From: an uncultured Prevotellaceae bacterium
GTDB taxonomy: Bacteria; Bacteroidota; Bacteroidia; Bacteroidales; Bacteroidaceae
Assembly: GCA_937877625.1 (NCBI GenBank)
Contig: CALFJG010000053.1
Location: 1 to 43,712 of the forward strand
Reading direction: 5' to 3'
DNA: 43,712 nucleotides
Below the pieces are notes generated by a model, which searched no databases, was not told where the DNA came from, and saw nothing but the letters and a program-made list of their open reading frames with translations. Position 1 is the stretch's first letter; each line of letters starts with the position of its first letter. The position numbers and the translations under genes were made by a program. Shown one piece after another: positions 25,351 through 33,113 of this stretch.

Positions 25351-27201
25351 CTAAGTGTGGCGCGAGGGGAGTACTTGCATCTCGCACAGCGTGCAGTTGA
25401 ACTTAAGGCGAAAGGTGCGTCCGTCGGGCAGGCGCAGCGTCAAGGGTTTTTTTAGTGTTTTCACGCCGCTTTCTTTCAGACACGCTCCGAGTTCGCGCCT
25501 AAGGCAGTAGCGACACGTCATAAGTGCTGCCTCGTCGGTTTCTTGCAGTTCATAGGCGGGAGCGATGTCGGTGGCTCCGCGTTGGTTGTAGAAGGCGCGT
25601 GCCTGGGTGTTTGCTACGTTGGCTTCGTAGCCGAGGCGTGGCTTGACTTGGGGTTGCTTTTCGGCCGGCTGTTTGCGCTGGGGGCGTTGATAGTGTGTTT
25701 CGTGTGCCGACAGCAAGCGTTCTATCATTGTGCGCCGCCACGTGGCAAGTGTGCTGGCCGGGATAAATGACGTGGCCTGAACGTCTATTTCTTTGGCATA
25801 CCACGCCGTGCCACCAAGCCGCGATAGTTGTTTGCGTATCTGTTCTGTTTGGGGTGTCAGGGCTGCCTCGTGGGGGTGCGTCATGTCAAACGCTACGCTT
25901 ATGCCGCTCTCATCGTGTGCCGCGAGGTGGAAGCCCGATGGTGTTTCTTTTATCTCAATGTTTAGTGCCAGAGTGCGGGTGGCTGTGGGGTGTGCGAGCA
26001 ACCGCTCAAAGGCTGCATCGTGGTTACGGTAAATTGTGGTGCCCGGCTTGATGTCTTGCGGTTGGTGGGGATAGATAGTGTCGCCTTCTGCTCGGTTCAC
26101 GCGAAATCCGCACATACCTTTTTCTTCATTGAAGTAGCATAACCCGTCGCCTGGCGCGAGCGTTTCGCCTTGTTCCAAACGTATGCGTAGCCGTCGGCCT
26201 CGTCCGCCTGCTATGTGCCCGATGCGTTTGCCGCGCGAGGCGGGGCTCAGCGGTGAGGCCATAGGTGTTGTCGGACGTTGAAGGAAATAGTCGGTAAAGC
26301 CACGGTTGAAGGAGCGTGCCACGTCGGGTTCAAACGCTATAAGACTCTTTCCAAAACTGCTGCGGCAGTAGTCTTCCGGGCGGCGGCTGATAATTTCGTC
26401 CAAGCGGCGGCGATAGTACGCCACGGTGTTTTTTACATAAGCCGTGTCTTTGAGCCGCCCTTCTATCTTAAACGACGATACCCCGGCGTCCATCATCGCT
26501 TCAAGGTTTGCGCTGCGGTTCATATCGCGAAGTGAGAGGAGGTGGCGCGCGGTGGCGATTGTTTTGCCGCTACCGTCGATGAGGTTAAAGGCCAGGCGGC
26601 AAAACTGCGCACACTCGCCGCGATTGGCACTGCGCTTGAAACAGTGTTGTGAGGCGTAGCACCGCCCGCTGTAGCTCACGCATAATGCGCCGTGTACAAA
26701 CGCCTCCAATGGCACACTGACACTTTGTGCTATGGTGCGTATCTCTGTGAGCGACAACTCGCGAGCCACTACGATTTGCGAAAAACCAGCGGCTTCCAGC
26801 GCGCGTGCTTTTTCAGGTGTGCGGTTATCGGTTTGTGTGGAGGCGTGGAGGGCTATGGGTGGAAGGCTTAGGTTTAGGAGTGCCATGTCTTGCACGATGA
26901 GGGCATCGGCTCCTGCGTCGTAGAGTTGTGTAGCAAGTTGTTGTGCCGCCGAGAGTTCGTGGTCGTAGAGTATGGTGTTGAGTGCTACGTACACCCGCAC
27001 GCCGTATAGGTGGGCAAAGCGGCAGAGAGCGCGAATGTCATCTATGTCCACCGCTGCTGCGGCGCGCGCGCCAAATGCTGGGCCACCGATATATACTGCG
27101 TCGGCACCGTGGAGTACGGCTTCGCGCCCCGTGGCGGCATCGCGTGCCGGAGCAAGGAGCTCTATGGGGCGGGGCAGGGCGGTGGAGGTGGCTGTTGCCA
27201 T
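25351..27201 (-). CDS. U32 family protein, RlhA-like (peptidase U32 plus DUF3656-like)
   Basis: U32 proteins of this size in enterobacteria (RlhA) are needed for hydroxylation of 23S rRNA C2501; others (TrhP, UbiU/V) act in tRNA or quinone hydroxylation. The 616 residues start IELLAPARDAATGREAVLHGADAVYIGG and contain ALHASTQTDNRTPEKARALEAAGF. The cluster GALCVSYSGRCYASQHCFKRSANRGECAQFCR carries the conserved Cys residues (about 172-203). A DUF3656-like region follows (APGDGLCYFNEEKGMCGFRVNRAEG). A second Cys-rich tail, CRYCLRRELGAC...CTLC, looks like another metal site. A TATCTTTG box lies 32 bp upstream. RlhA-like function is inference. Confidence 0.87.
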   Translation of the reverse strand: MATATSTALPRPIELLAPARDAATGREAVLHGADAVYIGGPAFGARAAAAVDIDDIRALCRFAHLYGVRVYVALNTILYDHELSAAQQLATQLYDAGADALIVQDMALLNLSLPPIALHASTQTDNRTPEKARALEAAGFSQIVVARELSLTEIRTIAQSVSVPLEAFVHGALCVSYSGRCYASQHCFKRSANRGECAQFCRLAFNLIDGSGKTIATARHLLSLRDMNRSANLEAMMDAGVSSFKIEGRLKDTAYVKNTVAYYRRRLDEIISRRPEDYCRSSFGKSLIAFEPDVARSFNRGFTDYFLQRPTTPMASPLSPASRGKRIGHIAGGRGRRLRIRLEQGETLAPGDGLCYFNEEKGMCGFRVNRAEGDTIYPHQPQDIKPGTTIYRNHDAAFERLLAHPTATRTLALNIEIKETPSGFHLAAHDESGISVAFDMTHPHEAALTPQTEQIRKQLSRLGGTAWYAKEIDVQATSFIPASTLATWRRTMIERLLSAHETHYQRPQRKQPAEKQPQVKPRLGYEANVANTQARAFYNQRGATDIAPAYELQETDEAALMTCRYCLRRELGACLKESGVKTLKKPLTLRLPDGRTFRLKFNCTLCEMQVLPSRHT

Positions 27202-27232
27202 ACTTTTTGTTTTGTTTCTCCGTAACTTGCGG

Positions 27233-27240
27233 CAAAGATA
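27233..27240 (-). promoter_or_regulatory. -7 box for the U32-ZnR-comF operon
   Basis: The minus strand reads TATCTTTG, a TAnnTTTG match, 32 bp before the U32 gene start. No clear TTG lies 19-20 bp upstream. Confidence 0.5.
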
Positions 27241-27365
27241 CGCTTTTCTGCTTGAATACCTGTTTTTAGGCTTATATACGCTTTTGCAGTACGCTTATTG
27301 CCTAGTACTTCTCTACGAAAGGCAGAAAAATACGCGCAATGTTTCCTTTATTTTTCACAAAGTGT

Positions 27366-27373
27366 TACTTTTG
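27366..27373 (+). promoter_or_regulatory. -7 box for corA
   Basis: TACTTTTG, a perfect TAnnTTTG match. Transcription would begin near 27380, giving a leader of about 195 nt before corA, unusually long for this window. Confidence 0.5.
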
Positions 27374-27379
27374 CAGCCG

Positions 27380-27574
27380 CAAACAAAACCTTTTCAACCC
27401 ATTATGGACGATTATCATCCGGAAAACAGCGACTATCGATCGTGCTTTAGGCCGCAGCTACGCACTGCAGGCCGAGTACAAGTATCCACTACGCGCTGAC
27501 CGGGCGGAGAAACGTCAAAGCCTTTACCGAAAGGTACGCTTCCCGCTCTGTCGCAAAAAACAGGGAAGCCTTCT
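27380..27574 (+). promoter_or_regulatory. long structured 5' leader of corA
   Basis: Three hairpins can be drawn. P1 pairs GGCCGCAG (27450-27457) with CTGCAGGCC (27465-27473, one bulge). P2 is CCTTT-ACCG-AAAGG (27521-27534). P3 pairs GCTTCCC (27538-27544) with GGGAAGC (27563-27569) and ends 5 nt before the corA ATG. The AAGG of P2 can instead pair with CCTT at 27569-27572, extending P3 and breaking P2. A 31-codon open frame (27404-27499) lies inside the leader. This suggests a regulatory leader; no known class was recognised. Confidence 0.4.
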
Positions 27575-28504
27575 ATGCGAACCTTTTGGAATTACAACCA
27601 TAGCCTGCGTATCCTCGACCAGTGGCAGAGCGGCTGCTGGACGCAAGTGACTTGTCCCACACAGGCCGACGAGGATTATCTCACCGAGGAACTCCACATA
27701 CCCGACTATTTTCTCGACGACATTCGAGACAAAGACGAGCGTGCCCGCTACGACTACGACGATGGTTGGCAACTCATCATCTTGCGCATTCCTTATGTGC
27801 GTGAGGTGCAAAGCCGCACACCCCATACCACCATTCCGCTCGGCATTATTATGAAGAACGATGTGTGTGTCACCGTGTGCAACTATGAGACGAATATGAT
27901 GATAGACTTCGTGGCGTATCAGCAAAAGCGCGGAGCGGGGTTTACCGATGCTGTGGACTTTGTGTTCCGACTGTTTCTATCAAGTGCTGTGTGGTATCTG
28001 AAGCGCCTAAAACAAATCAGCACGCTCATTGAAGAAGCAAAGCGCAACCTGGAAGACCGCGTCATCGACAACGAAGACCTTATCAGCCTCTCGCGCTTGC
28101 AGGACAGCTTGACGTATTTTATCACTTCTATTCGTGGCAACGAAACTTTGTTGTCTAAGTTGAAGTTCAAACTTCCCATTGATGAGCTTGATGCCGACCT
28201 CATTGAGGACGTGAATATCGAGATACATCAGGCACGCGAAACGGCAAACATCTATTCCCACATACTTGACAGCACGATGGATACCTACGCTTCGGTGATT
28301 AACAACAATATGTCGGGCGTGATGAAGCAAATGACGAGTATAAGCATCATACTGATGTTTCCTACACTCATCGCCAGCATTTTCGGTATGAACCTTATAA
28401 ATGGTATGGAGACGCACGTGTGGGGGATGCCGCTTGTGGTGATTGGCTCCGTGGTGGTGACGGGCTTGTTCTACTGGATCTTCCGCCGCCGCGCCTGGTT
28501 GTAG
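27575..28504 (+). CDS. corA: CorA-family magnesium/divalent cation transporter
   Basis: Inner-membrane channel for Mg2+ (or Co2+/Zn2+ in relatives), a homopentamer with a large cytoplasmic funnel. The 309 residues show an N-terminal alpha/beta domain, long helices (QISTLIEEAKRNLEDRVIDNEDLISLSRLQDSLTYF onward, about 145-240), then two membrane helices near the C-terminus. The signature GMN follows the first helix (IASIFGMNLINGM, about 271-273). It ends in the basic tail FRRRAWL. The gene has its own promoter and a long folded leader, and a terminator lies 141 bp after the stop. Confidence 0.93.
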   Translation: MRTFWNYNHSLRILDQWQSGCWTQVTCPTQADEDYLTEELHIPDYFLDDIRDKDERARYDYDDGWQLIILRIPYVREVQSRTPHTTIPLGIIMKNDVCVTVCNYETNMMIDFVAYQQKRGAGFTDAVDFVFRLFLSSAVWYLKRLKQISTLIEEAKRNLEDRVIDNEDLISLSRLQDSLTYFITSIRGNETLLSKLKFKLPIDELDADLIEDVNIEIHQARETANIYSHILDSTMDTYASVINNNMSGVMKQMTSISIILMFPTLIASIFGMNLINGMETHVWGMPLVVIGSVVVTGLFYWIFRRRAWL

Positions 28505-28645
28505 TTGCAAATTCCCGAGCAAATTTTGCCGAAAGCCCAGGGTCGAACTACATAATCCCTCTTTCATCCTCCAAAAACAACTCTTCCGCGACGCGCGCAA
28601 GAACATTTCGGAGAGAAGAAAAATAATAGGTGGAATTTAATAGAA

Positions 28646-28674
28646 CCCGGTCTGACAAAGGCCGGGACTTTTTT
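28646..28674 (+). terminator. terminator between corA and the beta-helix gene
   Basis: CCCGGTC (28646-28652) pairs with GGCCGGG (28660-28666, one wobble), followed by ACTTTTTTG. The T run favours the plus strand, so it should end corA. The minus-strand gene stops 12 bp further on and may share the stem. The 180-bp gap otherwise holds nothing recognised. Confidence 0.75.
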
Positions 28675-28685
28675 GTTTCTTCTAT

Positions 28686-30146
28686 TTACGGCTCTGCCGC
28701 ATAGCGATAGCAACCCATATCGGGGGCAACGGGGTTGTAGGGGCATCCGAGCCGGTCGTTAGGATAATAAGTGGCAGTGGCCACTGGGTCGGCGGAGCCT
28801 ATGGCTTGGCTCTCAGCGGCAAGGGAAAAGGTGAAAAGAAGTGTGGAGAAGTCGAAAGCCGGGCTGAAGTTGTCCTCACGACATACGGCGGCATCTTTAT
28901 TGTCCCAGCGGCAGGCGTTGGCTATCGACGTGTCGTCCACCGCGCCTGTGTTGAGCAGGCAATGGTCGAAATGGAAGCAGAACATTGCCTCGCTGTCCTC
29001 AAAAGTGCGCTCGGCCATAATCTCATCGGTGGAGTAGCCTGTGATGATGCTGTTGACGAAGTTGGCACGCAACAATGGTATGGCTTGGCCGTTTGCATCG
29101 GCATTGGTAAACGTCAGTGCCGAGCCGTAGCCGCCGGTGAAAGCATAGAAACGCCCTATTGTGCAGTGAACAAATGTGGCATCGCCGCCGCGTAGAGCCA
29201 CACACCCCGCGCCGCCATTCGTCAGCTGGCTGTTTCCCACAAAGAGGCGGCTGCCTTCGGCCTCTATGCAAAGGCCACTCATGTTGTGTACGATGCTGTT
29301 TTCCACGCGCAGACGCTCCGTGGTGGCATCGCCGCTGTTCTCTAAGAGTATGCCAAAGGTGCCGCTGTGAATGTCGGCATACTGCACCGAGTTGCCGTGG
29401 CTCTCGGAGGTGAACACTATGCCGCCCCACTGCGACGGTATGCGGTCGTAGGGCTGGGCGTTGAACATCTCTCCGAGGCGGTCGCCGCGTATCACTACGG
29501 GTTTCTCCAACGAGCCTTCGCACTGCAACGTGCCGTGTACCACAAGTCGGGCCTGCGGGTGCATCCACAGGCGTGTACCAGCGGGCAGCGTCAGTGTGGT
29601 GCCTGCTGCTACTACCAAGCTGTCGAACACTTGATACGGACGGGCGGCGTCAAGCCGTGTGTCGGCGGTGAGACGCTCTGCACGAAGTTTTATCACACTC
29701 TGCCCGCTGGCCTCAAGCACCACTTCGGTACGCGCTCCGCCTTCGGTGATGAGTACCAAGCGGTCGCGCACAAACTGCGGCGCGTCAGCATCTATGTCGG
29801 GAAGATTGGCCATCAAGAAGACGCTAATACTGTCGTGCTTGCCCACCTCAAGGCTCACCGATGCGCCGTCCTCTATCACTGCGCCGTCGATGTTTACGTG
29901 GAAAGGCGATGTGCTGCCGCCCTCAAGGTAAGCCTGAGCAATGCGTAGATACTTGTCGGCGGGGTTGAAGAGGCGAAACGTGTAGGTGTTTGTGGGCTCG
30001 CCGCTAATAACGGTGTCGAAGCGTAACGTGTCGATGTCGCTCACTAAGAAAGCGGTGGGCGATGTGGTGAAATCCTCATCCTCAAAGCACGCCACAAGCA
30101 TCACGGAGCAGAAGAAAAAAATGAGTGGGAAACAGCGCATAAACAA
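28686..30146 (-). CDS. lipoprotein with right-handed beta-helix repeats
   Basis: Function unknown; probably a surface or periplasmic lipoprotein. The 486-residue product has a signal peptide with lipobox LVAC (Cys about 20) followed by acidic FEDEDF, a common surface-export context in Bacteroidetes. An Ig-like domain (about 35-150) is followed by parallel beta-helix coils (about 185-400): GTLQCEGSLEKPVVIRGD, SVQYADIHSGTFGILLEN, VENSIVHNMSGLCIEAEGSRLFVGNSQLTNGG. Beta-helix proteins often bind or cut polysaccharides, but no catalytic residues can be named. An in-frame ATG two codons later is also possible. It follows pepD on the same strand. Confidence 0.83.
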   Translation of the reverse strand: MFMRCFPLIFFFCSVMLVACFEDEDFTTSPTAFLVSDIDTLRFDTVISGEPTNTYTFRLFNPADKYLRIAQAYLEGGSTSPFHVNIDGAVIEDGASVSLEVGKHDSISVFLMANLPDIDADAPQFVRDRLVLITEGGARTEVVLEASGQSVIKLRAERLTADTRLDAARPYQVFDSLVVAAGTTLTLPAGTRLWMHPQARLVVHGTLQCEGSLEKPVVIRGDRLGEMFNAQPYDRIPSQWGGIVFTSESHGNSVQYADIHSGTFGILLENSGDATTERLRVENSIVHNMSGLCIEAEGSRLFVGNSQLTNGGAGCVALRGGDATFVHCTIGRFYAFTGGYGSALTFTNADANGQAIPLLRANFVNSIITGYSTDEIMAERTFEDSEAMFCFHFDHCLLNTGAVDDTSIANACRWDNKDAAVCREDNFSPAFDFSTLLFTFSLAAESQAIGSADPVATATYYPNDRLGCPYNPVAPDMGCYRYAAEP

Positions 30147-30157
30147 ATAAAAAGAAA

Positions 30158-30214
30158 TACCTCGGGGCTATGGGGAGTATGATAAGAAACACCCGCTGCC
30201 GTAGCTCCGAGGTA
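30158..30214 (-). terminator. terminator or attenuator after pepD
   Basis: TACCTCGGGGCTATGG (30158-30173) pairs with CCGTAGCTCCGAGGTA (30199-30214) with two wobbles. On the minus strand the stem is followed by ATTTCTTTTTATTTG. It fills the 85-bp gap between pepD and the beta-helix gene and ends 12 bp before the latter's start, so it may act as an attenuator between the two genes. Confidence 0.65.
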
Positions 30215-30231
30215 GGGAAGAGATGAGAGGT

Positions 30232-31686
30232 TTATTCGATATGTATAAGCAGGTCAAGCAGGTGATCCCACACCATTTGTACCGTGGGGATAAGCAAGCG
30301 TTCGTCGGGAGAGTGTACGCCGCGTAGTGTGGGGCCGAAACTTACCATATCAATCTCGGGATACTTTTCGCTCAGTAAGCCACACTCCAAGCCGGCATGT
30401 ATGGCCAGCACCTTAGGCTCTTTTCCGAATAGACGTACATAACTTTCGCGTGCGGCCTTGAGGAGCTTACTGTTGGGGTCGAGTTTCCAGCCCGGATAGC
30501 CATCGGCGGTCTTTGTGGTGGCACCACCGAGTTGTAAGGCCGCTGCTACCTGTGCGCTCATATTTTTTCGCGCGCTCAGGATGTTGCTGCGCTGGCTCGT
30601 CACCACACGCACGCCTTGTCCGTTGACGTAACGAATGCTCGCTAAGTTTGAGGAGGTTTGCACCAGCCAATCTAAGTCTTGGTCTGTTTCCAAAACGCCG
30701 TTATGCACGGCGCGTAGGGCGGTGAGCATACGCCGCGTCTCTTCTTTTGACTGCGACGTGGGATGCATCTGTTCGGTCTCTACTTGGATATCCAACCCTG
30801 GCTCCGTCACGGCAAACTCCTCGCGCACCTCGGAGAGAAACACATTTGCGTCGGCGATGAATTGGTGTTTGTAGTCGGAGGGAATGGCTATCACGGCGTA
30901 GCCATCGCGTGGAATGGCATTGTGCAGGCCGCCGCTCTGTATGTCGAGCAGGCGCAGGTCAGTCTTCTGCAACGTGTCGTGGAGCAGCCGAACAAGCAAT
31001 TTGTTGGCATTTGCGCGCCGCTTGTTGATGTCGTCACCGCTGTGGCCACCTGTCAGCCCGCTTATGCGTACACCCAAGGCCACAAAGCCCTGAGGAATGA
31101 AATGCTCCGTCCACGGGAACACGGCCTCGGTGTTCGCGCCACCCGCGCAACTAATGAATATCTGCCCTTCGTCCTCGCTATCGAGGTTGATAAGGTAGCG
31201 ACCTGTCATAAAGCCGGGCTTCATGCCCTCGGCACCCGTGAGTCCCGTCTCTTCGTCCACGGTAAACACACATTCCAGCGGCCCGTGCTTCACATCGGTA
31301 CTCTGCAGCAAAGCCATCTCCATAGCCACACCAATGCCGTCGTCGGCACCGAGCGTGGTGCCGCGTGCCTTTAGCCACTCCCCGTCAATATATGTCTCTA
31401 TGGGGCTTGTCTCAAAGTCGAAGTCCAAAGAAGCCTCTTTCTCGCATACCATATCCATATGGCTCTGTAGGATTACCACGGGCAGATGCTCTAAGCCTTT
31501 GGTAGCAGGCTTGCGAATAAGCACGTTGCCCGTATCATCTACAAACGTGGGCAGACCTAAACCCTCGCCAAACTGACGCAGGAATTCTATCATCTTTCCC
31601 TCTTTCTTTGAGGGGCGTGGAATACGGTTCACTTGGGCAAAACAGTCAAAAACCGACTGCGGTTTTAGCTTTTCTTGGTTTGTCAT
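30232..31686 (-). CDS. pepD: aminoacyl-histidine dipeptidase (Xaa-His dipeptidase)
   Basis: Zinc exopeptidase of family M20 that cleaves dipeptides, classically those ending in His. The ATG at 31686 gives 484 residues, matching E. coli PepD (485), with the family start LKPQSVFDCFAQVNRIPRPSKKEGKM. Metal-binding motifs appear in order: LQSHMDMVCEK, GTTLGADDGIGVAMEMALL, VDEETGLTGAEGM (catalytic Glu pair), LINLDSEDEG, and AIHAGLECGLL near the C-terminus. The frame stays open upstream of this ATG, but the extension is not homologous to the family and runs through the promoter. A TACCTTTG box lies 51-58 bp upstream. Confidence 0.96.
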   Translation of the reverse strand: MTNQEKLKPQSVFDCFAQVNRIPRPSKKEGKMIEFLRQFGEGLGLPTFVDDTGNVLIRKPATKGLEHLPVVILQSHMDMVCEKEASLDFDFETSPIETYIDGEWLKARGTTLGADDGIGVAMEMALLQSTDVKHGPLECVFTVDEETGLTGAEGMKPGFMTGRYLINLDSEDEGQIFISCAGGANTEAVFPWTEHFIPQGFVALGVRISGLTGGHSGDDINKRRANANKLLVRLLHDTLQKTDLRLLDIQSGGLHNAIPRDGYAVIAIPSDYKHQFIADANVFLSEVREEFAVTEPGLDIQVETEQMHPTSQSKEETRRMLTALRAVHNGVLETDQDLDWLVQTSSNLASIRYVNGQGVRVVTSQRSNILSARKNMSAQVAAALQLGGATTKTADGYPGWKLDPNSKLLKAARESYVRLFGKEPKVLAIHAGLECGLLSEKYPEIDMVSFGPTLRGVHSPDERLLIPTVQMVWDHLLDLLIHIE

Positions 31687-31736
31687 AAGGTGTATATGTT
31701 TTTTTGTTTGTAATTTTGCTCGCTGAAATAGCGAAG

Positions 31737-31744
31737 CAAAGGTA
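31737..31744 (-). promoter_or_regulatory. -7 box for pepD
   Basis: The minus strand reads TACCTTTG, a TAnnTTTG match, about 50 bp before the pepD start. No clean -33 TTG is visible. Confidence 0.45.
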
Positions 31745-31804
31745 ATGCTTTTATAAAAACATAAATCCTTTCTTAGCAGAAAAACCATTTTATTAGCACT
31801 TTCT

Positions 31805-31966
31805 ATGCTCAAAACGTTCCTCGCCATACTCCTGCTCGTAGCCCTTGCCGTCATCGCTCTGAGTGTACGCCTCTTCTTCGGAAAGCATTTCGTACACACC
31901 GACATAAAGGGTAATCCACACCTTGAGAAGCGTGGAATAAAATGCGTGATGGATAATAACAAATAA
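31805..31966 (+). CDS. small single-pass membrane protein, 53 residues
   Basis: A short gene read away from pepD. It begins MLKTFLAILLLVALAVIALS, a single hydrophobic helix of about 20 residues, then RLFFGKHFVHTDIKGNP and a charged tail LEKRGIKCVMDNNK with one Cys near the end. The design (short N-terminal helix, hydrophilic tail, conserved-looking xCV near the C-terminus) resembles small uncharacterised membrane proteins I know from Bacteroidales genomes, but no function is known. It ends 51 bp before the OmpH-like gene on the same strand. The lack of stops, codon use and neighbour spacing support it as real. Confidence 0.65.
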   Translation: MLKTFLAILLLVALAVIALSVRLFFGKHFVHTDIKGNPHLEKRGIKCVMDNNK

Positions 31967-32017
31967 CTATACCTCCTCCCCGCAAAGAAAAAAGTAATCA
32001 AAACTCACTTTCTCACA

Positions 32018-32605
32018 ATGAAAAAAATCCTCTTTCTTGCTTTTGCCCTCACACTTACTGCTTGCAACTCAAACAAGTCTGACAATAAACCCGCTGCTGA
32101 AAGCAATAAAAAAGAAGCAGCAACTAAGGCTGAAGTTGCCCAAGGTCGCATAGCTTATGTGGAGCTTGATAGTGTAAACAGTCGCTACCAATTCTGCATA
32201 GACCAAAATGAAGCCCTCACGCAGGAGCAGACCGGTTATGCCACCACCCTACAACAAAAAGCCGCCGCCATACAAAATGGTATGACAGACCTACAAAAGA
32301 AAGTGCAGAGCGGACAAATTACCTCCGAGGCACAATATAATAAAATAGCCCAAGGCTTACAAGCCCAGCAGCAGCAATACGAGCAGCTCGAACAGCAATA
32401 CGCTGAGGCTATTTCCAAGAAAACCTCTGATCTTCAAAAAGCTTTGCAGGACAGCATTGACAACTACATCAAAGAGTACAACGCTGATGGACGTTTTAGC
32501 CTTATCCTCGGCAAACAAAGTGTATCTATCCTTTACGCCGCCCCAGGCTACGACATTACCGATGAGTTCATTGATGGCCTCAATAAACGCTATAAGAAAA
32601 AATAA
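32018..32605 (+). CDS. OmpH/Skp-like lipoprotein
   Basis: Probable periplasmic chaperone-like protein anchored as a lipoprotein. The 195 residues start MKKILFLAFALTLTAC with a good lipobox (Cys 16), then a low-complexity linker (about 17-42). The OmpH domain opens with GRIAYVELDSVNSRYQF and contains a long Gln/Ala/Lys coiled coil (about 65-145), the tentacle region of Skp. It closes with FSLILGKQSVSILYAAPGYDITDEFIDGLNKRY, the usual OmpH end. Skp carries outer-membrane proteins to the assembly machinery; a role here is inferred from fold only. Confidence 0.88.
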   Translation: MKKILFLAFALTLTACNSNKSDNKPAAESNKKEAATKAEVAQGRIAYVELDSVNSRYQFCIDQNEALTQEQTGYATTLQQKAAAIQNGMTDLQKKVQSGQITSEAQYNKIAQGLQAQQQQYEQLEQQYAEAISKKTSDLQKALQDSIDNYIKEYNADGRFSLILGKQSVSILYAAPGYDITDEFIDGLNKRYKKK

Positions 32606-32641
32606 TTCCAACACGGGCGGGTACATTCCGTAGGATTTGCC

Positions 32642-32649
32642 TACCTTTG
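32642..32649 (+). promoter_or_regulatory. -7 box for tRNA-Ser
   Basis: TACCTTTG, a TAnnTTTG match, lies 17 bp before the mature tRNA 5' end. This is a fitting distance for a tRNA with a short 5' leader. No clear -33 was seen. Confidence 0.5.
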
Positions 32650-32666
32650 CACACACTTTCAAATTA

Positions 32667-32755
32667 GGAGAGTTGTCTGAGTGGTCGAAAGAGCCGCACT
32701 CGAAATGCGGTGTACGCATTACGTCGTACCGGGGGTTCGAATCCCTCACTCTCCG
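32667..32755 (+). tRNA. tRNA-Ser (anticodon CGA)
   Basis: An 89-nt class II tRNA. The acceptor GGAGAGT (32667-32673) pairs with ACTCTCC (32748-32754), with G as discriminator and no encoded CCA. The anticodon loop CTCGAAA is closed by CCGCA/TGCGG and reads CGA, decoding UCG. A long variable arm (GTACG...CGTAC) is typical of serine tRNAs. The T loop is GTTCGAATC. A terminator follows at 32773-32804. Confidence 0.96.
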
Positions 32756-32772
32756 CTGATTTACTTGCTAAG

Positions 32773-32804
32773 AAGAGGACACACCCACGTGCGGCCTCTT
32801 TTTT
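32773..32804 (+). terminator. terminator after tRNA-Ser
   Basis: AAGAGG (32773-32778) pairs with CCTCTT (32795-32800), with an inner CAC/GTG, followed by a run of six T residues in all (32799-32804). Confidence 0.75.
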
Positions 32805-33009
32805 GATGTAGAGGAAGTATAAGACAGACGACATAGAACAAGGCGGCTCGTATGGGAATCTCTTTTTGTAACATCACTTGGCGTATCTGTCGTACCTAAT
32901 TCATTCAGCAAGGTAAACTGAATGTTCAGAAATTGAAAGACGAAACCGTCAAAAATCAAACGTTTCGTGGTGGTTCTGTCTTAAAATAGGGCGAAAAAAT
33001 GCGAAAAAG
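32805..33009. other. intergenic region with small inverted repeats before rpsP
   Basis: This is the remainder of a 358-bp gap between tRNA-Ser and rpsP. No gene is seen. CATTCAG (32902-32908) and CTGAATG (32918-32924) form a perfect inverted repeat, and a second imperfect pair, CGAAAC and GTTTCG, lies near 32941-32970. Their role is unknown. Confidence 0.45.
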
Positions 33010-33040
33010 TTTGGTAAGGCCGTGCGAATGCTTATTTTTG
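33010..33040 (+). promoter_or_regulatory. rpsP promoter
   Basis: TTTG (33010-33013) and TATTTTTG (33033-33040) are separated by 19 bp, a full match to the Bacteroidetes consensus. A leader of about 67 nt precedes the start codon. Confidence 0.75.
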
Positions 33041-33113
33041 CGCCGCCGTTACGCGATAGCGGACCGGTTCAAACTATTCTTATTACAGTTTTTACCAAAT
33101 CTTTTATTCTTTT

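Noticed and set aside
27404..27499. 31-residue gene upstream of corA
   Set aside because: No family features and it covers a hairpin; kept only as a possible leader frame.
31687..32001. N-terminal extension of PepD
   Set aside because: It runs through the promoter box and antisense to the small membrane protein; the family length fits the ATG at 31686.
32768..32959. 63-residue minus-strand frame after tRNA-Ser
   Set aside because: It begins inside an intergenic region with inverted repeats and ends over the tRNA terminator; no motif.
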